From NCBI GenBank assembly GCA_949752735.1, contig OX457038.1, positions 20,572,012 to 20,636,011 of the forward strand: 64,000 bases of DNA, written 5' to 3'. Position numbers and translations under genes: made by a program. Position 1 is the first letter of the stretch. Every line of letters begins with the position of its first letter. This DNA comes from Lumbricus terrestris. Lineage: Eukaryota; Annelida; Clitellata; Crassiclitellata; Lumbricidae. Below, piece after piece: positions 11,255 through 21,749 of this stretch. Under the pieces are notes generated by a model. The model saw nothing but the letters and a program-made list of their open reading frames with translations, was not told the origin of the DNA and made no database searches.

Positions 11255-11795
11255 AGAGCTTATATGACACAACAAAACGAAGCAATGCAGCGATCTTTCA
11301 ATTAGGAATTAACCTAGTTGATTGTAATAATACACACATGGATTAGGGCCGCCTACACACATATATGTATGTAGCCTATCCTACATGCAGACATACTTAC
11401 AGACATCAATAGGCCTACATACGTACATGCGTACATGCATATATATATATATATATACTATATATAGCCAACTAAACCTGGGCTATATACATGTATATAT
11501 GCATATATATAAATATAGCCCGCTAAACCTGGGCCTAGTCGTAATCCCGAGATTCATATAGGACTCAAAATGCTAAGACTTGAGGACAATCCTATTCGCA
11601 GTGAATTAGAGTAAGGTTGTTGTGAGGATCCTGATGGGCCACTATAGAATAAGATAGTAGCCTACGACGTGTAGCTCCTACTAAGCATGCATCGCCTGCT
11701 CGTCTCAAACGCGTATTAGCCTACTATAAAGACGAGGTCAGCGCCGGTGGCGATTGAGCGTGCATGCGAGGCAAGTTGCATCGGCAACAATTGCC
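11255..11795. other. Non-genic, TA-repeat-rich stretch
   Basis: Several TATATA runs and a short duplicated GCTAAACCTGGGC block (near 11,470 and 11,525). No ORF or RNA gene is supported. Confidence 0.5.
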
Positions 11796-12259
11796 GGTGA
11801 CACGAAACGGAGTATCCCCCCTGAAAGCCATCCGGGGGGATGAACTAATCTATCCCCCCGGATGGATTAACCATTATTTAACCAGTCTATACTATCCGGG
11901 GGGATAAACCATTCTATCCCTTTTTTGAAAAATGAGCATAATAAAAAACATTATGCTGTAATCAAAATTTAAAGTGACTCTGATTGTTTTAAGTGTCCTA
12001 AGCAATGCTCAGATAAAGGCAACTCGAATTTATTTAGTGACTCTGAGTGTTTTTAAGTGTTTTAAAAGTTTTAAGTGCTCTAAAACAGGGCAAAAGAAAT
12101 TGTATTGTAAGAATAAACATACTTGTTAGTGTCATTGTTCAACATAAAGCAGATGAAAATTAATTTGCTCAAAAAAATACATGCGGAAGCGGTTTTTTCG
12201 ACTTTTTGTAATTTGGGGGGATACAATTAATACGGGGGGATACTCTATTTCGTGACACC
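11796..12259. mobile_element. MITE-like element with GGTGWCACGAAA ends
   Basis: The left terminus GGTGACACGAAACGGAGTAT then CCCCCC, and the inverted right terminus GGTGTCACGAAATAGAGTAT then CCCCCC, match at nearly every position over about 26 bp. Additional GGGGGGAT motifs line the left interior. I cannot identify a target duplication, so the superfamily is left open. Confidence 0.7.
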
Positions 12260-15200
12260 TGCAGTCTTGCCCCTCGGTGCCACATTGATTGCTTTTGTAA
12301 CCGCTGTAGAGTCCAGCGAATGTCGGGTGATGTATGCTACAAGTAAACGACGACCATAAATAAACACCAAGAGCTGTCTGTTAAAGAAGAAGTAGGCTAA
12401 TTGATAAATAAAGCAAGAGAAATTACAAGAGGTAGGCCTATGAGGTTTTGAATTGAATTGCCATTGAAGTTGTCACGCATGGCAAGTTCATTAATCAACT
12501 CTATTATAGGCCTACAGGGTGGTCCAACATTATAATGAATGAACCGACTTGACATGCAATTACTCCGCCAATTTTCGAAACTTATTTAGGCCTATACTTA
12601 AGGCGTCAAATTAAAGATAATAATTTTTCACCCAAGAATTAAGATTCAACACATTTGTTATAGTATATATATCTTTAACCCATATACATGTAGGCTACAT
12701 GATGTAGGTCGTGATTCGTGATATAACAAGAAGCAAATTTTTCCAGTAACTACACCGGTAGTTAATAAAAAAATCATGACAATTGTAACAGTAACTGCAC
12801 AAAAATCATTTAGCCAGAAACTTGTGCTGCATCGACAAATTAATTATTAATTAAGGGATTTTGTTTGTACCCGGGTTATCGTCTTCACTGCAGATTAACT
12901 CGGTGTGTGCACCGTGCTTACCGATTCGCGTGCATTAATATACGTATGAATGTACGTGCAGACCTATGTATGTAGGCCTATGCAATAGTATGCATGTATC
13001 ATGTACGTATCGAATGTGTGTGTATCTAACGATGTAGGTATAAAGGTATGTATCTGTGTACATTCCGTATACATGTATATGTATGTGATACAGTTACACC
13101 ATTAAGTTATATACATGCAGTATATCAGGGTATACAATATATTGCGCATTTAAGTAGGCCTGTCCACAAAAAACGCGAAGCGACTTGCACTAGACGACTT
13201 TTGCATGCTGACGATGCGTTAAAATATTAAAGCAGCAATGCAGCTCTCTCTCTCTACACAAGACGTGCTCGTTGGAGATTCGTTTCTTTAGGTTTGGTCT
13301 TATATAATAATGGCAAGACTTTCAGTTTCAGTCAACGGGAAAATAACGCGTCAGACGTGTCTAGACCCGCAATTCTTCAGCCATTTATAGCACAACTTAA
13401 GGCACTTTCTACAATGTCTGTAGCTGGTCGATAAACTGAGTAGTCATTATCGCGACCCGGGTTCAAGCCTCGCTCAGGGCAAAAATTTATTTGAATTTTC
13501 TGTTAGCTGCCAGTGGCGCTTTTCTGTTGTGTTGTTTGACTCGGGTCTGTTGAAAATAAGATCGCCCCTCCCACTCCTGGCTTGGCCGTATCAGGAGCGT
13601 TCCAGCACTTGGGTCATTAGTGTTAAGCTACCGAACCTGCTATGTAGCCGATCTGCGTGTCGTGCGAAGCTGGCCGTATTTCGTATAACTTGTACATGTA
13701 ATCGTTCTGCGGTCTGTCAGATTGAATGTCAATAAACGAATATTATTAATTGTTAGGAAAGTCGCATGCAGGTAGCCTAGCCTGCAAGTCGATCAATACT
13801 GAAATCATTATTAACTGGTCAAAAGCTGAACGCAATTGGGTCGTGACCGTCGTGTGCAAATTCTTCGCATTGGTATTGATTACTATAGCCGTATCGATGG
13901 TTAATAACACAGAGGATGAGCGAACAACCGAAGAGTGGATTGCTAAGTATTGTATACAGCTGTCCATGTAGCCTATCTGTAGCTCGGTAGAATGATCCGA
14001 ATGATATACATCTTTTATTCAGTGTTGCCCGCAGTGCTACCAGAACCTTTCACCACATCATGCATGGTCCACATGCATGTTCTTGTTCCAGAAGATCGAA
14101 GGTCATCGCCATCTGGTGGTCAACTTTAAGAGGAGATCGATTGATCTCTTCTTAATTCTCTGCATTCGTTATGTCAGACCCTTCTCCCTAAGACGACCCC
14201 CTCCCGCTCTGCCATCATCAACCCAGGGCAGGCTGCAGAGGCTTCCATGTTTCGTAATTTCTATATTGGGTCTCCCCCCTTTTGGGTTTATCGGATTAAG
14301 GTAAGTGTGCGTGTGCGTGTGTGCGCGAGTGTGTGGCCATAGCAATCTGTCAATAAACGTATATAAATACCCTGCAGATACGTCGTATAGAAGTCTTAAT
14401 AGGTCTAAATACGCACATACCCCTTCATAGTTGAATTTCCTAAACGACGCAATTAAGAGTTGTTATTTTGCAGCATAGCCCTATATCTGCAGAAGACGCA
14501 GCACATGCTAAAATCGAGTGACGATTCATTCAATACAGTATAGGACAGCATGAACATGATTAGCCTACTATAGTGTTAGAATGGAGATGGTATACATAGA
14601 CTAATCATTGCGGTTGCCATAGAAACTCATGGCGCCACAGCAGCAAGAATGAGAAGCATAGTCGATCACGATTTGACGAAGACGTTAACGAGACGTTATA
14701 GGACAACGTCGAGTATAACGCTGAGGAATTTGTAGAATCGGTCGACAGAGGCTGAGACGAAGTCTTTTAATAGAATAGCCGACTAATATTTTGCGGTTCA
14801 TGTCTCTGGGCCATTGAGCTTGAAGGAGCTCTCTTGCGATGTATATAGGCTGTATGCTGTAGACGTAGGCTACAAACGGTGAATTGACAGGACTCGACAT
14901 TTAGGCGCACTGGCAAAAACGTTTGAGTGATTGATCGGTCGAACTCGTGAAGCTTCTTAGTCTTCGTTTCGTCGAGGAATCTTGACAAAAGAAGTTCGCA
15001 GATTTCCGTGAAATAGGCCTATACATGTAAGCCTACTCGTCAAATGATACATGAAGGAAACAGATATCTGGGAGATAAAGTCCAGTTGAAGCTTGTTGAG
15101 ACTTTGACAAAGCTTGAAGGGTTCTATTTGATAAATTCCATTCAGTGCAAGAAACCTCGTTTCAGAACACCTATAGGCTAGACTATATATACATGGGAGA

Positions 15201-15408
15201 TTCTAAGTTCTTATGGCTGCCCCCTAAAAATAAGCCATGATAATTATATTAATCAACTCATGCCGCACAGGCAGTGTGTAGGGTCTGTAACCACGATTTA
15301 GTTGTCAACTTACTAAGTAGTCCCTAAGTAGGCTATGTCTCATGTATACCGACTGTCGTAAACTCTAAGACGCATACTAACTAGTCGCAACGTACAGCGC
15401 TTAGTCGG
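12260..15408. other. Intergenic stretch without recognised genes
   Basis: No domain-bearing ORF. ORFs of 60-75 codons are at chance level. A tRNA-like patch near 13,430-13,485 has a weak B-box (GGTTCAAGCC) but does not fold convincingly. There are several TAGGCCTA palindromes and short GT or CT tracts. Confidence 0.5.
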
Positions 15409-15414
15409 CACGTA
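15409..15414. repeat. Target-site duplication CACGTA, left
   Basis: The hexamer CACGTA directly precedes the 5'-AG terminus of the Polinton-type element and is repeated exactly at 23,647-23,652. A 6-bp duplication is diagnostic of Polinton/Maverick integrase-mediated insertion. Confidence 0.95.
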
Positions 15415-15882
15415 AGTAGTGTTAATAGGCCGGGGGTAAACCAGTTAGTATTAATACTAACTAGTAATTAATTAGTAATTAGTTAGCTATTATTAATAAT
15501 TAGTTAAATAATTAGGTCAATTATATTAATTAGGCCAATTATCTTAATTAGATCAATTAGATAACCTTAATTAGATCAATTAGATTATAATTTTGCCAAT
15601 TATACTAATTAGTTAGATATTATTAGTAATTAGCTATTATTAGTGATTATCTAGCCCTAATTAGCACAACAAAGGATCTGTTAACCCTAAATAGCACTAC
15701 AATGGCACCGGCAACTCACATAATTAGCGATTATTACTAACTAGTTAGCTATTATTAGTAATTAGTTAGCTATTATCTACCCCTAATTAGCGCAACAAAG
15801 GCCCGGGGAGCCCTAATTAGTGCTACGGGGCCCGCCCGCCCGCCCGGGGCGCGTCATCGGCGCTGAGGGTGCGTAATATTAT
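15415..15882 (+). repeat. Left terminal inverted repeat of the Polinton-type element
   Basis: Positions 15,415-15,849 are, by direct base-by-base comparison, identical to the reverse complement of the right repeat (435 bp, no mismatch). Similarity continues with small changes to about 15,882. The outer 370 bp are AT-rich, built on TAATTAG words. The inner part is GC-rich with CCCGCCCGCCCGCCC at 15,831-15,845. Confidence 0.97.
15831..15845 (-). other. G-quadruplex motif in left terminal repeat
   Basis: On the minus strand this reads GGG-C-GGG-C-GGG-C-GGG, the shortest-loop form of the G3N1 quadruplex consensus. The mirror copy is at 23,216-23,230 on the plus strand. Confidence 0.8.
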
Positions 15883-15959
15883 GATAATTCTTAATCGAAT
15901 TAACTATTATGATAATTAAATATGCTAATTTTCTGGCTCTTCGCGCTATAGCAGGAAAT

Positions 15960-16145
15960 GCGGTGCCCAACCAGCGTGCGAGAACCACAATAGCCCAGGA
16001 ATCTGCATCCAATCAGCGTGCGAGCCCCATTCTAGCCCAGGAACCTGCGACCAATGAGGGAGCGAGAATTCTATAGTGTGCCCAACCAGAGTATGAGGCC
16101 TCTTTTAGCTAGAAATCCGTGGCCAATCAGAATGTGAGAAACTTA
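15960..16145. repeat. Degenerate CCAATCAGNGTGCGAG repeats
   Basis: Five diverged copies of CCAAYCAGNGTGCGAG occur (near 15,967, 16,008, 16,051, 16,079 and 16,121), some separated by a GCCCAGGAA block. They lie between the left terminal repeat and the polymerase 3' end. CCAAT is a known NF-Y core, but any function here is a guess. Confidence 0.6.
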
Positions 16146-16201
16146 CTAGTAGAACATTTCTAAGTATGAATGAACAAACACAAGATTTTTCATAACAATT
16201 C

Positions 16202-16207
16202 TTTATT
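16202..16207 (-). terminator. Poly(A) signal for the element polymerase gene
   Basis: TTTATT on the plus strand is AATAAA on the minus strand, about 260 bases past the polymerase stop codon. It is the only canonical hexamer I noticed between the stop and the left terminal repeat. The UTR region 16,255-16,455 has loosely repeated TATTTACAATGTTCGACG-like units. Confidence 0.55.
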
Positions 16208-16468
16208 ACACACGAGTATGCAATCTTTATGTTAATGTGATTGCGCAATATCTTGCGTGATGGTGCAATGTCTTCAAATATTTACAATGTTCGGCGCATA
16301 TTACAATTCAACTAACTACAGAGTTCAATACTTTTCGCAGAGTCCATTATTTACAATGTTCGACGGCTTTTCATATTTCAAATATTTACAGAATTCTACA
16401 ATTTTTCGCAGACTCCTTTATTTACAACCGTCGACGCCTTTTTCGCATTTCAACTAACTACAAATTCT

Positions 16469-19400
16469 TTATACAACATTTACATTTGGAATATTCACAT
16501 GGCCGTAAGCTAAGGACTCGGACGAATTTAAAAGATATCGCTTGTCATCGTAAGGGGAGAGAGCTGCCTTTTGCACTTCCACAGTATGTAATTCGTGCTT
16601 CTTACTTTGGATAACACAGAATTTTGAACTAGTAGGCTTCTCCTCCAATATGCATGTGCGGTATTCAGCATGTCTGATGCACTTCTTTACAAATCCCCTT
16701 TTGATCCCTTTAGCAGTCTTCTTTTCCTTCTCCCCGGCCAGCAACAAACTATACATCTTCGAGCGAAGCCCGCAAAATTCAATCACAGCATCCCCATTGC
16801 ATTCGTCCTTGAACTTTCCAATTACTTTTGCGTTGGAGCGACTATGCAAAAAGTGCTCACAGGGATAGTCTGATGTATCATATTCGTCTATGTGAAGTTG
16901 CATGTCTGTGTATATGTCGCGTGTGAAAATTTGATAGCAAAGACTGTCAGTGTCTGTAAAAAGGAGTTTGCAGGCAGATCCATAAATGGGGATTATATGT
17001 TGGTAATGAAACTCGTACATTTTCAATTTTGATATATCCAAAATGCACATGCCGGCGTAAAGGGGCTTGTTGAGCAAGACGTTAGAATTTGTGAATTTTA
17101 TCACGGTCAAATGGTCATTTATTATATTGTAGGACTCAAAATTTGGACGGGCCACGAAACGTTTGGCTCGTTTCGCGTTGGTGACAAGTTTCACGGCAAT
17201 ATGCTTCCTATTATTTTGCATTGTTTTACCATAAATCGAGTTGTTCATTAATTTAAAGAGGTCTTTTTCAAAGGAAGATTTTGCAATCTGCCGTTTGGAA
17301 GTGTTAAAGTCGATATATGGCTTCAGCCATCGACTTTGGCGAAACTCGAGGATTTTATGAATTTTGGTCAAACGCATGCCCATTTTAAGATAGAATTGTA
17401 GATTTCGATAATGAACGACGTACCGGGTCTTTGCCATGAGATTGGGCACCAATTTTGTGACCCCGGCACCGATTTTAGCCGAAATTTTCTGCGAAACGGA
17501 CTTTGCGTACGGGGATATCATGTCCGGTCGTATGTGAAGCGTCTCTGGTGCAAGGGGATAGTCGTTGTGATCGTCGTGAAGATGAGAAGGGTAGTCCAAG
17601 TCCACGTCCAAAATATATCCCAAGTCGTCGTCTGTCGATTTAGTGTCCAAGTCAAAGTCGTCAATCTCGTCTTCGTCCAAAAATCGAAATTTACCCGTCG
17701 GAAGCGGTTCGGACATGGCATATCCGTAGAGGTTGTTGCAATCCAAATACATGATGTAACTGTTTGGACTGCTTGGATCGTATCCTTGGGCGAGATACGG
17801 ATTGTTGGCCTTTGCGTACCGATTAGAAATCATCGATACGCCGCCTCTCATGCCCCGCTCCACAAACAGGTAAATGTCCGGTTCCGTAATCAAGTCCAAA
17901 TTTACGTTTGTCATGCGCAAGCACGCGTCGAAGCTAAGTCCAGGGCTGCTGTAATAGTGAAGCGGATCCAATTTATAAAAGTCCAAGGACATGACACGAA
18001 AAGATTCAAAGACATCAGCCAGTAAAATGACATCAGTCTTCAGATACAGATCGTGGTAGTCCTGCATAGTTGACATATTAAAAGTCTGCCAAATTTTCTG
18101 GGCATAGTCGTAGTCGGCCTGCGAGATGTCTTCGTCCGTCAATTTGCTAAAGAAACAGCCTTTGGGTGGCAGAGTCCTTTCGGTCATTCTGCAGGCTGAC
18201 GTCATGTACTCGTAGGGAAATACCCCCTTACGCAAGAGCAATTTGTATTCGGTCGGAAAAATTCGCCGCAAATGTTTGAATTTCGAATCGTCCTCTTTCG
18301 ACAAATTTTTGACCAACACGTCCAAACCGCAGTTTAGAAATTGAAGGGAATCCAAAAAGCGTATATTATTGACTTCAAACGAGAGATATTTTTCCATATT
18401 TGTGGCTATGACATTTATTTCTTGCGCTGCAAACTCCTTTGTCATGTTTTTGAGAATAAGATGAGAGTCGTAACCTTTAAGGTTATGGAAGATGACGGGA
18501 AGAAGGTAATTTGCAGATTTGCCTTTCTTAGATTTGGTGGGCTTTCGAAATTTAAGTTTTAGATTGCAAGGAGAGCAAAGAGCAGAAACAAAGTTACCAG
18601 TCATATGACAGTGGTGTCGAACGTTGTTGGTTCCGGAAAAAGCGGAAGAGCAAGAAGGACAGACAGTGCAAGATTCAAATTCTAACCGCTGCTGCTGGGT
18701 AAGAGGAATCATGGGTTTATTTGTAGCCAAAATTTTGTTAATGCGTGTTTGCTCGGATTTTATATGCGTAAAGAAATGCTCCATCACATCTGGACCAGAG
18801 TACGTGTGTGGGGCAGCGTCGTTCAAATGTGAAAACGAAGAAACAGTCAAGCAGCAGAAACCGCTGGGTGTGTGAGTATCGAGAATTTTTGTTGCAGCGG
18901 TTGTAGTTGCAGTGTCGTTTGGCGAGAGATAGCTTTCAAAATCCGAATATATTACGCAAGGCACAGGCATTTCATGTTGTGTGTTTGTGAATGAGAGATT
19001 TGAATTTTCAGGTGTCGGATACCGCACGGACTGAAGTCCGTGCTTGCCGCATTCATCCATGTGCGCATGCTTCCCAGCAGCAGTGGTAAAGCAATAGAGA
19101 CAGTAAGGGCAAGGAAAGATTCTATGTTCATGAGAATTGCGGTCATGTAAGAGAGCTGAAAGATTGCGTATTGTGATATAATGTCGTTTCTCCCCGTCGT
19201 CAAGAAGAAGAAGAGAAACAATATGTTTCCTATCCCTGTGAGCACTGGCGTATAGGGGCGTAAAGGACTTGTCATCGGGATTTGAATACATTATGTTGAT
19301 TGAGTAATCAGGATTAAGACTCTCAAAGATCGGAATCTGATCAATGGTCATGGGAAATTTCAAGCCTTTAGTTTCAAGCTCCTTCACATAAGACTTATAG

Positions 19401-19796
19401 TGGCTGATCCTATGTGGATTATTAGTCTTGAAATGACTTACAGCTAACACGCTGTAGAGAAAACACAGATCGTCGAAATTTTGTATATTTAAAGTAGCAT
19501 GCTTATTTGCGATGTATTGTGGGGTGGGAATGTATGTGGATGCTCCAATCGGCTCGTATACGGCATTACAAAGTTTGAAATCTGCTACACCATTTACCAA
19601 CCATCCTGAACTCTGGCTCGTGAAGACATCTACCAATTCGTCGATGCGATGTACGGCATCTTGCAGCTGGTCTGGAATCTGCGACGGATGTAACAGTGTT
19701 GCCGGCACGGACTTGAAATATCCGACCGTCTGTGTTTCTCCGTCTGGCGTGGGCCGCTTGAAGCTCACATCAACCGCCACGTACCATTTCACCGGC
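16469..19796 (-). CDS. polB: Protein-primed DNA polymerase B, exon 6 (catalytic exon)
   Basis: This 3,328-nt exon encodes all catalytic parts of a DNA_pol_B_2-type polymerase. It starts at a splice acceptor (a T-rich tract then CCTGTAG) and has no in-frame ATG near it; GTG is the first start-like codon. Numbering from residue 195 of the joined protein, in order: a C-x2-C...H-x3-H-type zinc finger (CPYC, about 422); ExoI YSDFE (about 476); an endonuclease-VII-like zinc cluster containing VRHHCHMTGN (about 585); ExoII HNLKGYDSH (about 630); ExoIII YLKTDVILLADVFE (about 777); motif A DCNNLYGYAM (about 878); the protein-primed TPR-like insert with LHDDHNDYPLAPE (about 930-945); motif B NNSIYGKTM (about 1044); motif C DTDSL (about 1141); and KMYSLL (about 1206). 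All metal-binding acidic residues are present and there are no stops or frameshifts. Related polymerases occur in Polintons, adintoviruses and adenoviruses. Confidence 0.97.
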
Positions 19797-20536
19797 CTAC
19801 AGGAAAAAAAAAATTAATATACTATGCAATTCGTATATATCGCGAAATTAGCACGAAACGGCTAAGTCCGACTGTGGCAGTGAACAATTTCTATGTTCAA
19901 TAATTAGAGAAATGTGCTCGCTCTAACAGAAAATTTCTAAGTCCAAACGATAGAGAATTGTAATTGCAAACAATCTTGCAGAGCAAAAATTTCTAAGTCC
20001 AACATTTTAGAGCGAAAAATTTTCTAAGTACAAGATTTGCATGTTCACAATTTCTAAGTCCAAATTACAGAATCAAAATTTTCTAAGTCCAAATTGCATG
20101 TGTAAGACAAACTCACCCTTCGTCGCTGAATGTAGCTTCCAGGGTCTCGGTCATGCGCGCCGCTTCTCCCAGCAGCATCCCGTGAACATCTGTTGTTTGC
20201 GAGATCGGCAGCACCACATCCATGAATACATTTTGTGCCGACGTGGCCACGCCTGGATTGGTCGCTTTCTTCATACAGGTGATGCAGTTCTCCTGGCCGG
20301 ATCTGAAGAATCGTGATGGTCTTCGGCACTTGCACTGCGAGCACTCTTTGCACAACCGACAGTTTTCGCAAAGCCCGTTCACCAAGTTGGTCGTTTTGTA
20401 GTTTCGACAAGAATCGCATCGACCTAAAGACATACAGAAAATTGTAAGAATAGTATAAAATCTAAAGAGTGAAATGTAGGCACATTACGATTGATTTAAA
20501 AGATCTACAAGTAAAGCGAGAAGTGCGTGTGCGTAT

Positions 20537-20602
<66 letters not shown>

Positions 20603-21358
20603 CACATAGGAAGAATGTAAAAGTTAGTCTGTTCAAAATGTTAAAGTTCCTTACTTGAAGTGCCTGGCTCTGCTGGAGATGCCGACCTCGTGTCCCTGCC
20701 GCTGGTGTTGGCCGCCGCTGCCGCGGCGCAGCCGCCGGAGTTGGTCGCCGCCGCCGCCGAGCCTTCTTCTCGCGGGATTTCCGACAGATCTGCAACATAC
20801 AGAAATAGCAAACATAAATTTCTTTACAAATGTCGTATTTGAAAAGTATAAGGTCGTTAAAATTGCTCAATGCAGAACAAAATTCTGTGCTCGTAAAGTA
20901 TAAGTTCGTTGAAAATGTTCAATGTAGCAATAAAATTTTAAAATATTTTTGAAAAGTACACTTACAAGCTCGCTTTGGTGCGCGGCCGATGTCCGTGTCG
21001 GCCTTTCGCTTGAGCTCTACAACACAATGCATTCACCATGTATAAAATCTTACAAAGTATTTTAAATGCAAGAATTATTTCACAGAACTTTAAAAAAATT
21101 ACAACAAATTTTTAATATGGCATATTTTGAAAAATATAATTTTTGTTGATTATAAATTATTCACATTAAAACTTACCCATTTCTCGAATTGACTCCTTCA
21201 GCTGCGCTTCGATCTTGCGCAATTCTTCAATTTTCGCGCGTATGCTGTTCACTAAAGAAAAAATATCAAAATTGCATTAGCGTTGAGAATCTGTGTGCGT
21301 GTGTGTTCTAAGTTATCTAAGCACATAAAGAATAAGAAAATGCTCTACCTGTTTCCAT
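16469..21358 (-). CDS. polB: Six-exon gene for the element's DNA polymerase B, about 1,301 aa
   Basis: I infer exons 21,349-21,358, 21,177-21,251, 20,966-21,016, 20,655-20,789, 20,117-20,423 and 16,469-19,796. Every inferred intron has GT donor and AG acceptor, most donors read GTAAG or GTGAG, and several acceptors have T-rich tracts. Codon phases agree at all five joins, giving 3,906 coding nt with no internal stop. The N-terminal 190 residues hold a short predicted coiled coil (exon 2), a Lys/Arg-rich possible nuclear-localisation patch (exon 3, KRKADTDIGRAPKR), an Ala/Ser/Thr-rich linker (exon 4) and a CxxC-rich zinc region (exon 5). The product should copy the element by protein priming in the nucleus. 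The exon model comes from splice signals alone and needs RNA evidence; exon 6 is certain. Confidence 0.8.
19797..20116 (-). repeat. Last polB intron with iterated TTTCTAAGTCCAA motif
   Basis: This 320-nt inferred intron has about five copies of (A)TTTCTAAGTCCAA (near 19,934, 19,988, 20,022, 20,051 and 20,083), and a related TTTCTAAGTATGA lies outside at about 16,157. The spacing is irregular (about 30-55 bp). It may be a short-repeat cluster or an internal regulatory region. Confidence 0.7.
20117..20423 (-). CDS. polB: polB exon 5: CxxC-rich zinc region
   Basis: The acceptor TATGTCTTTAG and donor GG/GTGAGT bound 307 nt. It begins with CDSCRNY, then CENC, CKEC, CKC and CITC, suggesting two or more zinc ions bound by a compact Cys cluster, followed by about 50 residues without obvious features. 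An ATG overlapping the acceptor could be taken for a separate 106-aa ORF (20,113-20,433). That ORF's stop lies inside the splice donor, and the phase fits exon 6, so I treat it as an exon of the polymerase gene. The Cys cluster may bind terminal DNA or the priming protein (inference). Confidence 0.8.
20655..20789 (-). CDS. polB: polB exon 4: Ala/Ser/Thr-rich linker
   Basis: Acceptor ATGTTGCAG and donor CAA/GTAAGG bound 135 nt, phase 1 at both ends, so skipping keeps the frame. The in-frame peptide contains two poly-Ala stretches and Ser/Thr/Gly/Pro residues and looks like a disordered linker. The intron that follows has a (CA)n tract (20,539-20,600, minus-strand sense). The exon end plus this intron resemble the exon at 21,750-21,869 and its intron. 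Confidence 0.7.
20966..21016 (-). CDS. polB: polB exon 3: basic patch
   Basis: A 51-nt phase 1-1 exon between GTGTTGTAG and GTAAGTG. It encodes a Lys/Arg-rich stretch (LKRKADTDIGRAPKRA) that resembles a bipartite nuclear-localisation signal. This would suit a polymerase that must reach a chromosomal element in the nucleus. Confidence 0.65.
21177..21251 (-). CDS. polB: polB exon 2: short amphipathic helix
   Basis: A 75-nt phase 1-1 exon between TTTTTTCTTTAG and GTAAGTT. The peptide NSIRAKIEELRKIEAQLKES has a heptad-like pattern of I/L/A residues among charged ones, consistent with a short coiled coil. Confidence 0.65.
21349..21358 (-). CDS. polB: polB exon 1 (10 coding nt)
   Basis: ATG plus seven bases ends at donor AG/GTAGAG in phase 1, matching the next exon. 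A TATA-like box lies about 200 bases upstream at 21,559-21,565. The start rests on phase agreement and the absence of a better upstream ATG in frame. Confidence 0.55.
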
Positions 21359-21558
21359 GTTGTAGATCGTTGACACACTTAAATCGGGAAATTTTTGATA
21401 TGTATCAGAATATCCCTATATTAACTACTTAATTTCTCTCTCAGACCGGCACGAATCACACTACTTTCGGAAAAATGTCAAATATCAAATAAAATGTAAG
21501 AAGTCAAGATCTGCTGGACTCTGAAGCTTCTGTGTGAATCCCATCGTGTGGTGGTCAG

Positions 21559-21565
21559 CTTTATA
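21559..21565 (-). promoter_or_regulatory. TATA-like box for the polB exon-1 promoter
   Basis: Minus-strand sequence CGCTATAAAGC. If used, transcription would start near 21,530, leaving a leader of about 170 nt before exon 1. A (GT)n tract follows at about 21,669-21,705. Confidence 0.4.
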
Positions 21566-21666
21566 GCGCGGGACTACTTTCTTGATGTATTCCTACGCAA
21601 AATAGTTCCCAGTGCGCGGAGGGATACGCGGAGGGATATTGTTAAGGCGGTAATGCGGTCAAGTCG

Positions 21667-21707
<41 letters not shown>

Positions 21708-21749
21708 ACACACATAGGAAGCCCGTAAAAGTTTGTAATGGTAGCTTAC

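Noticed and set aside
13430..13485. tRNA or tRNA-derived SINE candidate
   Set aside because: A weak B-box (GGTTCAAGCC) is present, but the A-box is poor, the arms do not pair as a cloverleaf and no tail follows.
17411..18025. 204-codon plus-strand ORF inside the polymerase gene
   Set aside because: It is antisense to the conserved polymerase exon and has no recognisable domain; a shadow ORF.
20505..20870. Arg-rich ORF with a poly-Thr-His tail
   Set aside because: The tail is the (CA)n microsatellite, and the Arg-rich part is exon 4 of the polymerase gene read in the wrong frame.
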